Positions 8,917-18,167 are shown, numbered from the stretch's first letter. The stretch is 64,000 nt of DNA from Roseateles sp. SL47 (GCF_026625885.1 NZ_CP113068.1:1674001-1738000); one strand, 5' to 3'. Numbers and translations are program-made. The notes: generated by a model from the letters alone, not told the origin.

Positions 8917-10458
8917 ATGACCACAGCAACACCCGCAGGCGCTCCTTGGCGAGTGACCGAGGTGCCTCCAGCGCAGGCGCCGGTGGCGGTGATCGGTGCC
9001 GGTGTGATGGGCGCGGGCATCGCCCAGGTGGCCGCGCAGGCCGGGCATCCGGTGCAACTGATGGATGTGCGGGACGGGGCCGCCGCTGGCGCCATCACCG
9101 GCATTGGCAAGGCGTTGGACGGCCTGGTCACCAAGGGCCGGATGCCGCCGGAGGAGCGCGACGCCATTCTCTCGCGCCTGCGGCCGGCACGGTCGGTGGC
9201 CGATCTGGCCGGCGCCGCGCTGGTGGTGGAAGTGATCATCGAACAGCTGGAGCCCAAGCGGTCGCTGCTCAAGGAGCTCGACGCGCTGCTGCCGCCGGAT
9301 GCGCTGATCGCTTCCAACACCTCGTCGATCAGCATCACCGCCCTGGCCAACGGCATGACCACGCCGCAGCGCCTGGTGGGCATGCACTTCTTCAACCCGG
9401 TGCCGCTGATGAAGCTGGTGGAGGTGGTGTGGGGCGCCGAGACGGCGGCCGGCGCCGCAGCCGCCGTCGAGACACTGGCACGGCGTTGGAACAAGACGCC
9501 TGTGCATGCGCGTTCCACCCCGGGCTTCATCGTGAACCGGATCGCCCGTCCTTATTACGCCGAAAGCCTGCAGGTGCTGCAGGAGCAGGGGGCGACAGCG
9601 GCGGTGGTGGACCGGGCGTTGCGGGGGGCCGGCTTTCGCATGGGGCCCTGTGAGCTAATGGACCTGATCGGGCATGACACCAATGCGCTGGTCACGCAGT
9701 CGGTGTTCGAGGCCAACTTTGGCGACAAGCGCTTCCAGCCCTCCCTGGTGCAACGCGCACTGGTGGAGGGGGGGCGGCTGGGACGCAAGGTGGGCAGGGG
9801 CTTTTACGACGGCGTGCCGCCGGCACCATCCCCCGTCGAGCGGCCCGACACACCGGCTCCCGCCGTGACGCTGGCCGGGCAGGGGCCGCTGGTGGAGTCA
9901 CTGGCCCACTGGCTGGGGCATCGCGGACTGGTCTTCACGCGCGCGCCGGAAACGGATTGGCAGGGGCTGATGCTGGACGGTGGGAAGCTGCAATTGCATC
10001 TCACCGAGGGACGCTGCGCGGCCGAAGTGGCCCACCGTCGTCGCCATCCCGGGGTGGCCGTGATCGACTGGCCGCTGGCACCGGACCGGGCAGACGGCCT
10101 GGCCGTGGCCTTTGCGCCCAAGGTGGATGACGCGCAGAAGCAGGCTGCCCGGGACCTGCTGCGTCATCTCGGCTGGGAACCGCTGGAGCTTCGCGACCTT
10201 CCCGGCCTGCTGGTGGCTCGCACCGTCGCCATGCTGATCAACGAGGCGGCGGATGCCGTCTGGCAGGGGGTCTGCGACGCCTCGGCGGCGGACACCGCGA
10301 TGAAACTGGGCGTGAACTACCCGGCCGGACCTTTCGAGTGGCTGGCCCGCTTGGGAGCCGGCCCGGTGGTCGACCTGCTGGACGCCTTGTTCACCAGCTA
10401 TCGCAGCGAGCGGTACCGGGTGAGCCCGTTGTTGCAGCAACAGCGCTGGACGGATTGA
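8917..10458 (+). CDS. paaH: 3-hydroxyacyl-CoA dehydrogenase PaaH-type
   Basis: 513 residues; ATG preceded by GGAG. An N-terminal Rossmann NAD-binding domain (VAVIGAGVMGAGIAQVAA, then NTSSISITALA and GMHFFNPVPLMKLVEVV) is followed by a first 3HCDH C-terminal domain (TPGFIVNRIARPYY, GPCELMDLIGHD). A second copy of the 3HCDH C-terminal domain closes the protein (LPGLLVARTVAMLINEAAD, GPFEWLARLG). This two-repeat architecture and length match PaaH/PaaC, which oxidises 3-hydroxyadipyl-CoA to 3-oxoadipyl-CoA with NAD+. The product would be the substrate of the PcaF-type thiolase at 11892. A bidirectional terminator separates it from the regulator gene. Confidence 0.88.
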   Translation: MTTATPAGAPWRVTEVPPAQAPVAVIGAGVMGAGIAQVAAQAGHPVQLMDVRDGAAAGAITGIGKALDGLVTKGRMPPEERDAILSRLRPARSVADLAGAALVVEVIIEQLEPKRSLLKELDALLPPDALIASNTSSISITALANGMTTPQRLVGMHFFNPVPLMKLVEVVWGAETAAGAAAAVETLARRWNKTPVHARSTPGFIVNRIARPYYAESLQVLQEQGATAAVVDRALRGAGFRMGPCELMDLIGHDTNALVTQSVFEANFGDKRFQPSLVQRALVEGGRLGRKVGRGFYDGVPPAPSPVERPDTPAPAVTLAGQGPLVESLAHWLGHRGLVFTRAPETDWQGLMLDGGKLQLHLTEGRCAAEVAHRRRHPGVAVIDWPLAPDRADGLAVAFAPKVDDAQKQAARDLLRHLGWEPLELRDLPGLLVARTVAMLINEAADAVWQGVCDASAADTAMKLGVNYPAGPFEWLARLGAGPVVDLLDALFTSYRSERYRVSPLLQQQRWTD

Positions 10459-10540
10459 GCCACCTGCGGCGCTGATCCCTTGGACGCGCTGAATGGGCCG
10501 TGCTCCGCCATCGACCGCGCTCAACCCTGATGCGCCAAAG

Positions 10541-10576
10541 AAAAACGCCGCTGAGGGAGTCCGCAGCGGCGTTTTT
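10541..10576. terminator. Bidirectional intrinsic terminator between paaH and the IclR gene
   Basis: AAAAACGCCGCTG (10541-10553) pairs perfectly with CAGCGGCGTTTTT (10564-10576) around a 10-nt loop. A T-run follows in both directions, so it can end paaH transcripts and those of the convergent regulator gene. Confidence 0.9.
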
Positions 10577-10593
10577 GATGGGCGGGGCTGACT

Positions 10594-11430
10594 TCAGAGC
10601 AGCATGCGCAGGTGCGCCTGGGCTTGCAGCAGCGGGGGCAGGCAATGCTCCACCATCTGTTCCATGCTCATGCGCGAGGCGTGCACGCTGATGGCCATCG
10701 CAGCGACGGTGTCGCCCTTGTAGTTCTTCAGCGGCACGCTCACCGAGCGCAGACCCTGTTCCAGTTCCTGGTCGATCAGCGCATAACCCTGAGCACGTGC
10801 CCGGGCGATTTCGATACGCAGACGTTCCGGATGGGTGATGGTGTGCGGGGTCAGGGCGTTGAGTTCCTGGCGGGCGATGAAGGCATCCACATCCGCCTGC
10901 GACTGGGCGGCCAGCAGCACGCGGCCATTGGCGGTGCAGTAAGCCGGCACGCGGGTACCGGGTTGCAGGGTGGGGGACACCACACGGCCGGCGCTGGTCG
11001 CGGAGATGCAGATCACATCATTGCCATCCAGCACCCCTGCGGAGCTGGCTTCCTTCATGGCGTAAGCCAGCTTGTGCAGTTCCGGCTCGATGATGCGCGG
11101 CAGGCGGGCGGAATGCATGTAGCTCTGGCCCAGGCGCAGCACCTTGGGGGTCAGGGCAAACATCTTGCGGTCCTGCGACACAAAACCCAGGTGGGTCAGG
11201 GTGAGCAGGTAGCGGCGCGCGGCGGCGCGGGTCAGGCCGGTGCGGCCAGCCACTTCGCTGATGGTCAGGCGCGGACGTTCCTGATCAAAAGCTTCAATCA
11301 CGGCCAGACCTTTTTCCAGGCCGGCCACCAGGTCCCGCTTCAGCGGACCGGTACGGACTTCTTCCGTGGGGGATTCAGGAATGACCGCAGCAGCGGTCAG
11401 TTCGTCGTCAAGGGAGCGTTCAGCGGACAT
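10594..11430 (-). CDS. IclR-family transcriptional regulator (PcaR/PobR type)
   Basis: 278 residues. An N-terminal winged helix (LEKGLAVIEAFDQERPRLTI, then GRTGLTRAAARRYLLTLTHLGFV) is followed by the IclR effector domain (GYALIDQELEQGLRSVSVPL, AAMAISVHASRMSMEQM). The pattern with ARRYLLTL and the QSYMHSARLP segment is typical of regulators of protocatechuate/beta-ketoadipate genes. It lies between paaH and pcaF, which makes those genes its likely targets. A 26-bp dyad at 11709-11734 and a palindrome at 11631-11640 lie upstream as candidate sites. A specific effector (for example beta-ketoadipate) is inferred from family only. Confidence 0.9.
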   Translation of the reverse strand: MSAERSLDDELTAAAVIPESPTEEVRTGPLKRDLVAGLEKGLAVIEAFDQERPRLTISEVAGRTGLTRAAARRYLLTLTHLGFVSQDRKMFALTPKVLRLGQSYMHSARLPRIIEPELHKLAYAMKEASSAGVLDGNDVICISATSAGRVVSPTLQPGTRVPAYCTANGRVLLAAQSQADVDAFIARQELNALTPHTITHPERLRIEIARARAQGYALIDQELEQGLRSVSVPLKNYKGDTVAAMAISVHASRMSMEQMVEHCLPPLLQAQAHLRMLL

Positions 11431-11630
11431 GGCAAACCATCTGTGCGTTTAACGCCCAAATCTGCTGGGCGTGGGCAGGAGATGCCCGTCACTATAGGGA
11501 CAACCCTGTGAAGAATCTTTGCCAGGGCAATTGTTTCCAACGCTATTCGCACACTTTTGCACCAATCCGGGGAATTTGCGACGTAGATCGCCCTCCACCC
11601 TTCATTTTGAGGATGTCGGGGGCGGCCATC

Positions 11631-11640
11631 GCAAATTTGC
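11631..11640. promoter_or_regulatory. Short palindrome GCAAATTTGC
   Basis: A perfect 10-bp palindrome about 200 bp upstream of the IclR gene start. It could be a regulator site; at this length chance is possible. Confidence 0.25.
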
Positions 11641-11708
11641 TTGATGAAAGGGGAGGCGAAGGGCGATTGGCAACGGGAAATGACGAGGCGGACCTTATAT
11701 CAAGAGGT

Positions 11709-11734
11709 CATACAACTCATATATGAGCGGTATG
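11709..11734. promoter_or_regulatory. 26-bp interrupted dyad, candidate regulator operator
   Basis: The core CTCATATATGAG (11716-11727) is a perfect 12-bp palindrome. It is flanked symmetrically by CATAC (11709-11713) and GTATG (11730-11734) with only a 2-bp mismatch on each side. There is no T-run, so it is not an obvious terminator. It lies about 280 bp upstream of the IclR gene and downstream of pcaF. Confidence 0.5.
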
Positions 11735-11891
11735 CGCCACTTAACGGCGTCAGTATCCCACGCGATGTGCGATTACCGCTTGCGCCAATGGAACCGATGT
11801 CATGACAATTTTTCAGCCTCCGCTGACTTTTGTTCATGCATGCCTTACGCGTACGGCAGCGCGCAAGCCGCCCCGGGGTGGGGGCGGTGGG

Positions 11892-13091
11892 TCAGACCCG
11901 CTCGATGACCACCGCGATCCCTTGGCCGACGCCAATGCACATGGTGCACAGCGCATAACGTCCGCCGGTGCGCTGCAACTGGTTCACGGCCGTGGCCACC
12001 AGGCGGGCCCCACTGGCCCCCAGGGGATGGCCCAGCGCAATCGCGCCGCCGTTGGGATTCACGCGCGGGTCGTCATCCTGCAGGCCCAGGTCCCGCAGCA
12101 CGGCCAGGCCCTGGGCGGCAAAGGCCTCATTCAGTTCGATGACATCCATGTGCTCCAGCTTCAGCCCCACCTGAGTCAGCACCTTGCGGCTGGCCGGCGC
12201 AGGGCCGATGCCCATGATGCGGGGCGGCACACCGGCAGTGGCCATGCCCAGCAACCGCGCTTTGGGTGTCAGGCCGTGGCGGCGCACCCCCTCTTCACTG
12301 GCCATCAGCAAGGCACAGCTGCCGTCGTTGACACCCGAGGCATTGCCCGCTGTCACTGTACCCTCCGGGCGCACCACGCCCTTGAGACGCGCCAGGGCTT
12401 CCAGACTGGTTTCGCGGGGATGCTCATCCTGGCTCACCACAATCGGGTCGCCCTTTTTCTGCGGCAGCGTGACCGGGCAGATTTCTTCAGCCAGGACGCC
12501 GTTGCGCTGGGCGGCCAGTGCCTTGGTCTGGCTGGCCAGCGCCAGGCGGTCTTGCGCTTCGCGCTCGATGCCGAAATCCGCCGCCACGTTTTCGGCCGTC
12601 TCCGGCATGGCGTCCACACCGTATTGCGCCTTCATCAGCGGATTGATGAAGCGCCAGCCGATGGTGGTGTCGTACAGCGCGCTGCTGCGCGAGTAAGCGC
12701 TCTCCGCCTTGGGCATGACAAACGGGGCGCGGCTCATGCTTTCCACCCCACCGGCCACCATCAGATGGGCCTCGCCGCTGCGCAATGCACGCGCCGCCGT
12801 TCCCACCGCATCCATGCCGGAGCCACACAGACGGTTCAGCGTCATACCGCCCACCTCGACCGGCAGGCCGGCCAGCAGGGCTGCCATGCGCGCTACATTG
12901 CGGTTGTCTTCTCCGGCCTGATTGGCGCAACCGTAGAGCACATCGTCCACGGCGGACCAGTCCAGGGACGCATGGCGGGCGATCAGCGCCCGGATGGGAA
13001 TGGAAGCCAGATCATCCGCACGAACGGACGACAAAGCGCCCGCATAACGTCCAAAGGGCGTTCGTTGTGCGTCACATATGTAGGCGAACAT
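11892..13091 (-). CDS. pcaF: 3-oxoadipyl-CoA thiolase
   Basis: 399 residues. Thiolase signatures in order: nucleophile Cys in [56 protein letters not shown] with the catalytic His, and the second Cys in [10 protein letters not shown]. The start [21 protein letters not shown] and the [17 protein letters not shown] segment are those of the beta-ketoadipyl-CoA thiolases PcaF/PaaJ rather than of acetoacetyl-CoA thiolases. It cleaves 3-oxoadipyl-CoA with CoA to succinyl-CoA and acetyl-CoA, the last step shared by the phenylacetate and beta-ketoadipate pathways. Divergent from the HD-GYP gene. Confidence 0.92.
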   Translation of the reverse strand: MFAYICDAQRTPFGRYAGALSSVRADDLASIPIRALIARHASLDWSAVDDVLYGCANQAGEDNRNVARMAALLAGLPVEVGGMTLNRLCGSGMDAVGTAARALRSGEAHLMVAGGVESMSRAPFVMPKAESAYSRSSALYDTTIGWRFINPLMKAQYGVDAMPETAENVAADFGIEREAQDRLALASQTKALAAQRNGVLAEEICPVTLPQKKGDPIVVSQDEHPRETSLEALARLKGVVRPEGTVTAGNASGVNDGSCALLMASEEGVRRHGLTPKARLLGMATAGVPPRIMGIGPAPASRKVLTQVGLKLEHMDVIELNEAFAAQGLAVLRDLGLQDDDPRVNPNGGAIALGHPLGASGARLVATAVNQLQRTGGRYALCTMCIGVGQGIAVVIERV

Positions 13092-13282
13092 GACAGTCTC
13101 CGGTTTCTTTATGAGAATGGTGATCCGGAACGATCATAGGGGGCAGGGCGAAAAAGCTGTGACAAGTTGCACGCAAGTGGTGGGAACGTCCGCCGGCTCG
13201 TGTTGCTGACCCGAAATTGGCTTAAGTTCACAGCGTGCCCAGCCGAAGCAAGGATGAGGGCGCAAGACCCTGTGGATTCAAA

Positions 13283-14560
13283 ATGAAGGAAAAAGTGGCC
13301 GATCCGTTGATCGATGTCAGCCAGCTCAAGGTGGGGATGTTCATCCACCTGGATCTGGGCTGGATGTCGCATCCGTTTCCGCTGAGCAGCTTCAAGCTGA
13401 GCTCGGACGAGCAGCTGTTGATCCTTCGCCGGCTGGGCCTGAAGCAGGTCCGCTGGAGCCCCAGTCGCAGCGAATTGCCGCTGGAGGCCTCGCCGATGCC
13501 GGCACCAGCGGTGCAGGCACCGGTGGCCGCCGCCGCCGATGTGGACCCGGAAAAGGAACAGCGCCGTCTGGCGTTGGCACAGCAGCGGGAAGCGCTGCTG
13601 CTGTGCGCGCGCCAGTATGGGGAAGCTGCCGCCGCGCTGCGCGACCTGATGGATCTGGTCCCGCGCGATCCCGTCACCTCCCGCGACCAATCCGCTGCTT
13701 TGTCACGCGCACTGCTGGACAAGATGCTGGTGGAAGGCGACATCAACATTCGCCTGCTCAGCGAAGGTGCGGGCGATCGCGCCTCGGCTCACGCCCTGAA
13801 TGTGGCCATCATCTCGATGCTGCTGGGCCGTGCCTTCGGCCTGGGCAATGAAGATCTGATGGACCTCGGCCAGGGCGCCTTGCTGCATGACGTGGGCAAG
13901 CTGGAACTGACGCCGCGGTTCCGCCATCGGGACGACAGCTTCACCGGCGCCGAAGTGCAGGCCTATCAGCAGCACGTGGCCAAGGGCGTGGTGCTGGCGC
14001 AGAAGATGGGCGTGGGCGCCGCACCGCTGCTCATCATTGCTCAGCATCATGAGCATGCCGATGGCAGCGGGTTCCCGCAGCATCTGAATGCCGACCGCAT
14101 GAGCATCCTGGCCCGCATCGTGGCCCTGGTGAACCGTTTTGACGGCCTGTGCAATCCGTTGATCGCGGCCAAGGCCATGACGCCGCATGAAGCGTTGTCG
14201 CTGATGTTCGCGCAGGGGCGCAGCCGTTTTGACGCCACCATGCTCAATGCCTTTATCCGCATGATGGGGGTGTATCCGCCGGGCTCTGCGGTGCAGTTGA
14301 CCGACGATCGTTATGCCTTGGTGGTGGCGGTGAATTCGTCCCGCCCGCTCAAGCCCAGGGTGATGGTGCACGACGCCAAGGTGCCGCGTGAAGAGGCGCT
14401 GATCCTCAATCTGGAAGAACTGCCCGACCTCGGCATCCGCCGCAGCCTCAAGCCGCAACAGCTACCACGTGCATCGATGGAGTATTTGTCTCCTCGCGGC
14501 CGCATTGCCTATTTCTTCGAACCTGCGACGCCAGCGCAGCCCCGGGAGCTGGCGGCGTGA
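13283..14560 (+). CDS. HD-GYP domain protein with N-terminal DUF3391 (c-di-GMP phosphodiesterase type)
   Basis: 425 residues from ATG 13283; an upstream in-frame GTG at 13235 would add 16 residues, and neither start has a strong ribosome-binding site. The N-terminal DUF3391-like segment (VSQLKVGMFIHLDLGWMSHP) is followed by an Ala/Pro linker and an HD-GYP domain. That domain contains ALLHDVGKLEL (HD near residue 203) and HHEHADGSGFP. The last motif reads GFP instead of GYP, a common conservative change. HD-GYP enzymes hydrolyse cyclic-di-GMP to GMP. The stop overlaps the GTG start of the next gene, a GGDEF-EAL protein, so the two are translationally coupled. Confidence 0.9.
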   Translation: MKEKVADPLIDVSQLKVGMFIHLDLGWMSHPFPLSSFKLSSDEQLLILRRLGLKQVRWSPSRSELPLEASPMPAPAVQAPVAAAADVDPEKEQRRLALAQQREALLLCARQYGEAAAALRDLMDLVPRDPVTSRDQSAALSRALLDKMLVEGDINIRLLSEGAGDRASAHALNVAIISMLLGRAFGLGNEDLMDLGQGALLHDVGKLELTPRFRHRDDSFTGAEVQAYQQHVAKGVVLAQKMGVGAAPLLIIAQHHEHADGSGFPQHLNADRMSILARIVALVNRFDGLCNPLIAAKAMTPHEALSLMFAQGRSRFDATMLNAFIRMMGVYPPGSAVQLTDDRYALVVAVNSSRPLKPRVMVHDAKVPREEALILNLEELPDLGIRRSLKPQQLPRASMEYLSPRGRIAYFFEPATPAQPRELAA

Positions 14561-16767
14561 GTCCGCGTCGTCCTGTTCGCGGCGCCACGCTGGTGCCGGG
14601 CCCGGTGGCGGAGGCGTCACCCCCCATGCCGGCCGCGCCACTCAACCCGGCGTTTCTGCGCTTGATCGATGGTCTGCAGGAAGCCGTCTGGCTGATCTGT
14701 GCCCGCACGCATGCGGTGGTGGCGGTGAACGCCGCCTCGCGTCATCTGCTGGGCATGGACGCCAGGGACCTGATCGGCAGCAGCATCGAATCCCTGGCCT
14801 CCACACCGGAAGACGCCCTGTTCTGGATGGATGCCGCCATCGGCCGCCGCGAGCCGCTGCACACGGACACGATGATGCGCCATGCGGATGGCCGCATGCT
14901 GTGGGTGTCGCGCCGCATCAGCCATGTGCCGCAGCAGGAGGGCCACGGCCTGTGGCTGGTGGCCATGCGTGACCAGACCCAGCAGCGCCATCACGACGAA
15001 GAGCGCGAAACCCTGCTGGCCGAATTGCGTGCCACGCTGGAATCCACGGCCGACGGCATTCTGGTCACCGACCTGGCCGGGCGCATCCGCAGCTTCAACC
15101 AGCGGCTGGCATCGTTGTGGGGCATTCCCGAAGACCTGCTCAACGAACGGAATGACGAGGCCGTTCAGGCCTGGATGCGCCGCAGCGTGCTGGACGGCCA
15201 GGCCTATGCGGTGCGGCTAACCGCCATCCAGGAATCACCGCTGCTGCACACCAGCGACAACATCAAGCTGATTGACGGCCGGGTGCTGGAGCGGGTGTCG
15301 CTGCCGCAATGGAGCCGTGGTCGTCCGATCGGCCGGGTCTATTCCTTCCGCGATCTCAGCGAAAAGCTGGCGGCCCGCCAGCGCATCGAGGAGCTGTCCC
15401 ACAACGACATGCTCACCGGCCTGCCCAACCGCCGCGCGCTGCTGGAGCGGGTGGACTATGCGCAGGCCATGGCGCGCCGTGAAACCTCGCCGTTTGCGCT
15501 GCTGAATGTCGACCTGGACCGCTTCAAGCAAATCAACGACACGTTGGGGCATTCCTATGGTGACCGCGTCATCAAGGAAGTGGCCCTGCGGCTCAAGGAG
15601 TCGCTGCGCGAGGTGGATACCGTTGCCCGCCTGGACGGGGATGAATTCGCGCTGCTGATCCATCAGGCGGATGCCCGCGGGGCGGAACATGCCGCGCGGC
15701 GGGTGCAGGAAGCCATGTCCCGGCCGTTCAGTTTCGACACGCTGAGCTTCACGGTCACCTGCAGCATCGGCATCGCCCTGTTCCCCGGCGACGGCGCCAG
15801 CGCCGACGATCTGCTGGCCAGCGCCGAACGCGCCATGCACTGGGTGAAGGAGAGTGGGCGCAGCGCCTTCCGCTTCCATCAACCCCGCAAGGATGTGGAC
15901 CTGCTGTCGCGCATGCGGCTGGACCATGCCATGCGCCGGGCGCTGCAGGAGCAGGAGTTCCGGCTGCACTTCCAGCCCCAGATTGCGGTGGGCAGCGGCG
16001 CGTTGATCGGTGCGGAGGCCCTGATCCGCTGGCGCGATCCGCATCGCGGCGATGTGCCTCCATCCGAATTCATCCCGGTGGCCGAGGAGAGTGGCTTCAT
16101 CGTCGCCATCGGGCAATGGGTGCTGCAGCAGGCGGTGGACCAGGCCGCGCACTGGCTGCGCCAGGGCCTGCGGGTGCCGGTGGCGGTGAACGTGTCGGCC
16201 GTGCAATTCCAGCAGCCGCAGTTTGTGGACACCGTGGCCCAGGCGCTGCGCGCAGCGCAATTGCCGCCGGAGCTGCTGGAGCTGGAACTGACCGAATCGG
16301 TGCTGCTGCGTGATGCGGACGAAGCCTTGCATCGCATGCAGGCGCTTTCCGAGCTGGGTCTGCAGCTGGCCATCGATGACTTCGGTACCGGCTATTCCAG
16401 CCTGGGGTATCTCAAGCGCTTCCCCATCCAGCGCCTGAAGGTGGACCGCAGCTTCGTGAAGGGACTGCCCGGCGATGCCAGCGATGAAGGCATCGTGAAT
16501 GCCATTGTGCAGATGGGCCGGGCGCTGAATCTGAAGGTGATCGCCGAAGGGGTGGAAACCGAGGCGCAACTGAACTTCCTGGCGCGCTGCGGCTGCCATG
16601 AGTATCAAGGCTTCCTGTGTGCACCGGCCCTGGACCCGCGCACATTCGAACACCGGTTCAAGCCCACGGAGGCCATCCCCGCAAAGACGGTGGCTGCCGT
16701 CAAGGCGGGCACGGCCGTGCAGGCGGTCGGCGCCAGCCCGACGGTCCGGCTGGTCCGCGGCGCCTGA
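14557..16767 (+). CDS. PAS-PAS-GGDEF-EAL cyclic-di-GMP signalling protein
   Basis: 736 residues from GTG 14557, overlapping the HD-GYP gene by 4 nt. Two PAS-like domains (residues about 30-150 and 155-270), then a GGDEF domain and an EAL domain. The GGDEF motif reads RLDGDEFALL near residue 361, so the first Gly is Asp; cyclase activity may be reduced. The EAL domain looks complete: AEALIRW near residue 486, ELELTESVLL, IDDFGTGYSSLGYLKRFPI, KVDRSF and VIAEGVET. The protein is therefore most likely a phosphodiesterase, with GGDEF as a possible GTP-binding regulatory part. No membrane segment is seen, so it senses cytoplasmic signals. Confidence 0.92.
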   Translation: MSPRRPVRGATLVPGPVAEASPPMPAAPLNPAFLRLIDGLQEAVWLICARTHAVVAVNAASRHLLGMDARDLIGSSIESLASTPEDALFWMDAAIGRREPLHTDTMMRHADGRMLWVSRRISHVPQQEGHGLWLVAMRDQTQQRHHDEERETLLAELRATLESTADGILVTDLAGRIRSFNQRLASLWGIPEDLLNERNDEAVQAWMRRSVLDGQAYAVRLTAIQESPLLHTSDNIKLIDGRVLERVSLPQWSRGRPIGRVYSFRDLSEKLAARQRIEELSHNDMLTGLPNRRALLERVDYAQAMARRETSPFALLNVDLDRFKQINDTLGHSYGDRVIKEVALRLKESLREVDTVARLDGDEFALLIHQADARGAEHAARRVQEAMSRPFSFDTLSFTVTCSIGIALFPGDGASADDLLASAERAMHWVKESGRSAFRFHQPRKDVDLLSRMRLDHAMRRALQEQEFRLHFQPQIAVGSGALIGAEALIRWRDPHRGDVPPSEFIPVAEESGFIVAIGQWVLQQAVDQAAHWLRQGLRVPVAVNVSAVQFQQPQFVDTVAQALRAAQLPPELLELELTESVLLRDADEALHRMQALSELGLQLAIDDFGTGYSSLGYLKRFPIQRLKVDRSFVKGLPGDASDEGIVNAIVQMGRALNLKVIAEGVETEAQLNFLARCGCHEYQGFLCAPALDPRTFEHRFKPTEAIPAKTVAAVKAGTAVQAVGASPTVRLVRGA

Positions 16768-16816
16768 GGGCACAATGCACGCATGTCCGCCGCTACTCGG
16801 CGGACTGGAGACAAGC

Positions 16817-17140
16817 GTGCTCTACAAATTCAAATCCAAGGCCGGGGCCGATGTGCTCATGCTGCAGGCCCACTTTGACCAGGCCCTCCAGGCGCTGGGT
16901 CGTGAGCCGGCGCCACAAGGCATCTTCCAGGCCGCAGACCTGCCCGCCCTGATTCAGACCGGCGAATCCGCCATTCAGGCGGAACAGGACGCCCATGAGC
17001 GGGCCAAGGCCGAGGCGCAGGCAGAGGGCCGCAAGCCGCCTCCCGCGCCGGAGGTCGCGTTGCGCCAGCGCCTGTGGCCGCTGCTTGAGCTGATGCGGGC
17101 GGCCTCGTCCGCCCATACCGATGTGGTCTGGGGCGTCTGA
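16817..17140 (+). CDS. DUF1840 family protein
   Basis: 107 residues from GTG 16817, chosen because GGAG lies 6 nt upstream and because the family begins with a MLYKFKSKA-like sequence. DUF1840 proteins are small, cytoplasmic and of unknown function, largely in Betaproteobacteria. The start resembles LYKFKSKAGADVLML, the centre is Glu/Ala-rich and charged, and the C-terminus contains RLWPLLELMRAA. The stop directly abuts the phosphatase start at 17141. Confidence 0.8.
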   Translation: MLYKFKSKAGADVLMLQAHFDQALQALGREPAPQGIFQAADLPALIQTGESAIQAEQDAHERAKAEAQAEGRKPPPAPEVALRQRLWPLLELMRAASSAHTDVVWGV

Positions 17141-17815
17141 GTGGAACCGACGCTGATCCTCGCCATACGCCATGGAGAAACCGCCTGGAACCGCGAAGGG
17201 CGCCTGCAAGGCCATCTGAACCTGCCGCTCAATGACCTGGGTCAGGCCCAGGCGCAGCGCCTGGGGGCGGCTCTGGCCGACCAGACGATCCATGCGGTCT
17301 ACGCCAGTGACCTGGACCGTGCACACGCCACCGCCCGCGCCGTGGCCGAGCCGCACGGGCTGGTGGTAACCACCGACCCGCGCCTGCGTGAGCGCAGCTT
17401 TGGCCGCTTTGAAGGGCGCTTGTGGGCCGACATCGAGGCCGAGGCGCCGGAGTCCGCCCTGCGCTGGCGCCAGCGGGATCCGACCTTCGAGCCGCCCGGC
17501 GGCGAAAGCCTCACCACTTTCTATGCCCGCTGCGTCGAGGCCGCGTCCGCGATTGCCGCAGCGCATGCCGGGCAGACGGTGGCGCTGGTGGCCCATGGGG
17601 GTGTGCTGGACTGCCTCTACCGAGCGGCCACACGGGTGGATCTGCAGGCGCCGCGCAGCTGGGTGCTGGGCAATGCCAGCATCAACCGGCTGCTGCACAC
17701 GCCACAAGGGTTCAGCCTGGTGGGCTGGAACGACGACCATCATCTGCAGGGCCTCGCGCTGGATGATCCTGGAGTGCCGGGCTTCATGCCCAGGAACGAG
17801 CCGGCCCGCGCCTGA
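17141..17815 (+). CDS. Histidine phosphatase (phosphoglycerate mutase-like)
   Basis: 224 residues from GTG 17141, immediately after the DUF1840 stop. The phosphohistidine motif IRHGETAWNREGRLQGH is at the N-terminus. The acidic RERSFGRFEG segment and the second catalytic His in LVAHGGVLD follow. These proteins remove phosphate from small molecules through a phosphohistidine intermediate. The GRLQGH and FGRFEG motifs fit the GpmB/CobC group. The substrate cannot be deduced; no cobalamin genes are nearby. Confidence 0.88.
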   Translation: MEPTLILAIRHGETAWNREGRLQGHLNLPLNDLGQAQAQRLGAALADQTIHAVYASDLDRAHATARAVAEPHGLVVTTDPRLRERSFGRFEGRLWADIEAEAPESALRWRQRDPTFEPPGGESLTTFYARCVEAASAIAAAHAGQTVALVAHGGVLDCLYRAATRVDLQAPRSWVLGNASINRLLHTPQGFSLVGWNDDHHLQGLALDDPGVPGFMPRNEPARA

Positions 17816-17843
17816 GCCTGAGCCTCAGCATGACCGCCGAGGC

Positions 17844-17864
17844 CCAGGTCATTCATTGACCTGG
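17844..17864. terminator. Perfect 8-bp hairpin after the phosphatase gene
   Basis: CCAGGTCA (17844-17851) and TGACCTGG (17857-17864) enclose a 5-nt loop, about 30 bp after the phosphatase stop. No T-run follows, so it may be an mRNA 3' structure or an operator instead. Confidence 0.35.
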
Positions 17865-17960
17865 CAAGCCCGATGTTCCTGCTGCTGATCGGGCTGGAAT
17901 GCTGGATCGGCAGACACAGCGGCACGGCTCAATGACGCCATCAGCAGCACCGGCCAGCGC

Positions 17961-18128
17961 ATGCTGAGCCCGGTGATGGGGGAGGAACTGCCGCAGGAGC
18001 CGTGCGTGTACGGTATCTGCGAAGTGCTGGCCCCCTGGAATCCCCTGGTGGCCAATTGGCAGGTCTACGGCAAGCTGCTGACAAATCCACGGTCACTGCC
18101 GCGATGGCAAGACCGTTTGCGTTTGTGA
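17961..18128 (+). CDS. Small hypothetical ORF
   Basis: 55 codons beginning MLSPVMGEELPQEP and ending in RWQDRLRL. The amino-acid mix (VLAPWNPLVANWQVYG) looks protein-like, but no ribosome-binding site or family is seen. The frame is the same as the membrane ORF at 18168, separated by one TGA and 13 codons. It may be the front of one interrupted gene. Confidence 0.2.
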   Translation: MLSPVMGEELPQEPCVYGICEVLAPWNPLVANWQVYGKLLTNPRSLPRWQDRLRL

Positions 18129-18167
18129 GGGGGCGCCCGCGCATTGGGTGCCGGGTTCGGTGCGCGT

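Larger units (their letters stand above)
11431..11891. other. Intergenic region upstream of the IclR gene
   Basis: 461 bp with no convincing gene; the small ORFs here have no family features. Base composition is AT-richer than the surroundings. It must hold the promoter of the regulator gene and the 3' end of the pcaF transcript. Two palindromes stand out (11631-11640 and 11709-11734). A stem CCGCCCC/GGGGCGG near 11874-11890 could be a weak pcaF terminator but has no T-run. Confidence 0.6.

Noticed and set aside
11802..13139. 445-codon plus-strand ORF
   Set aside because: Antisense to the clear thiolase gene.
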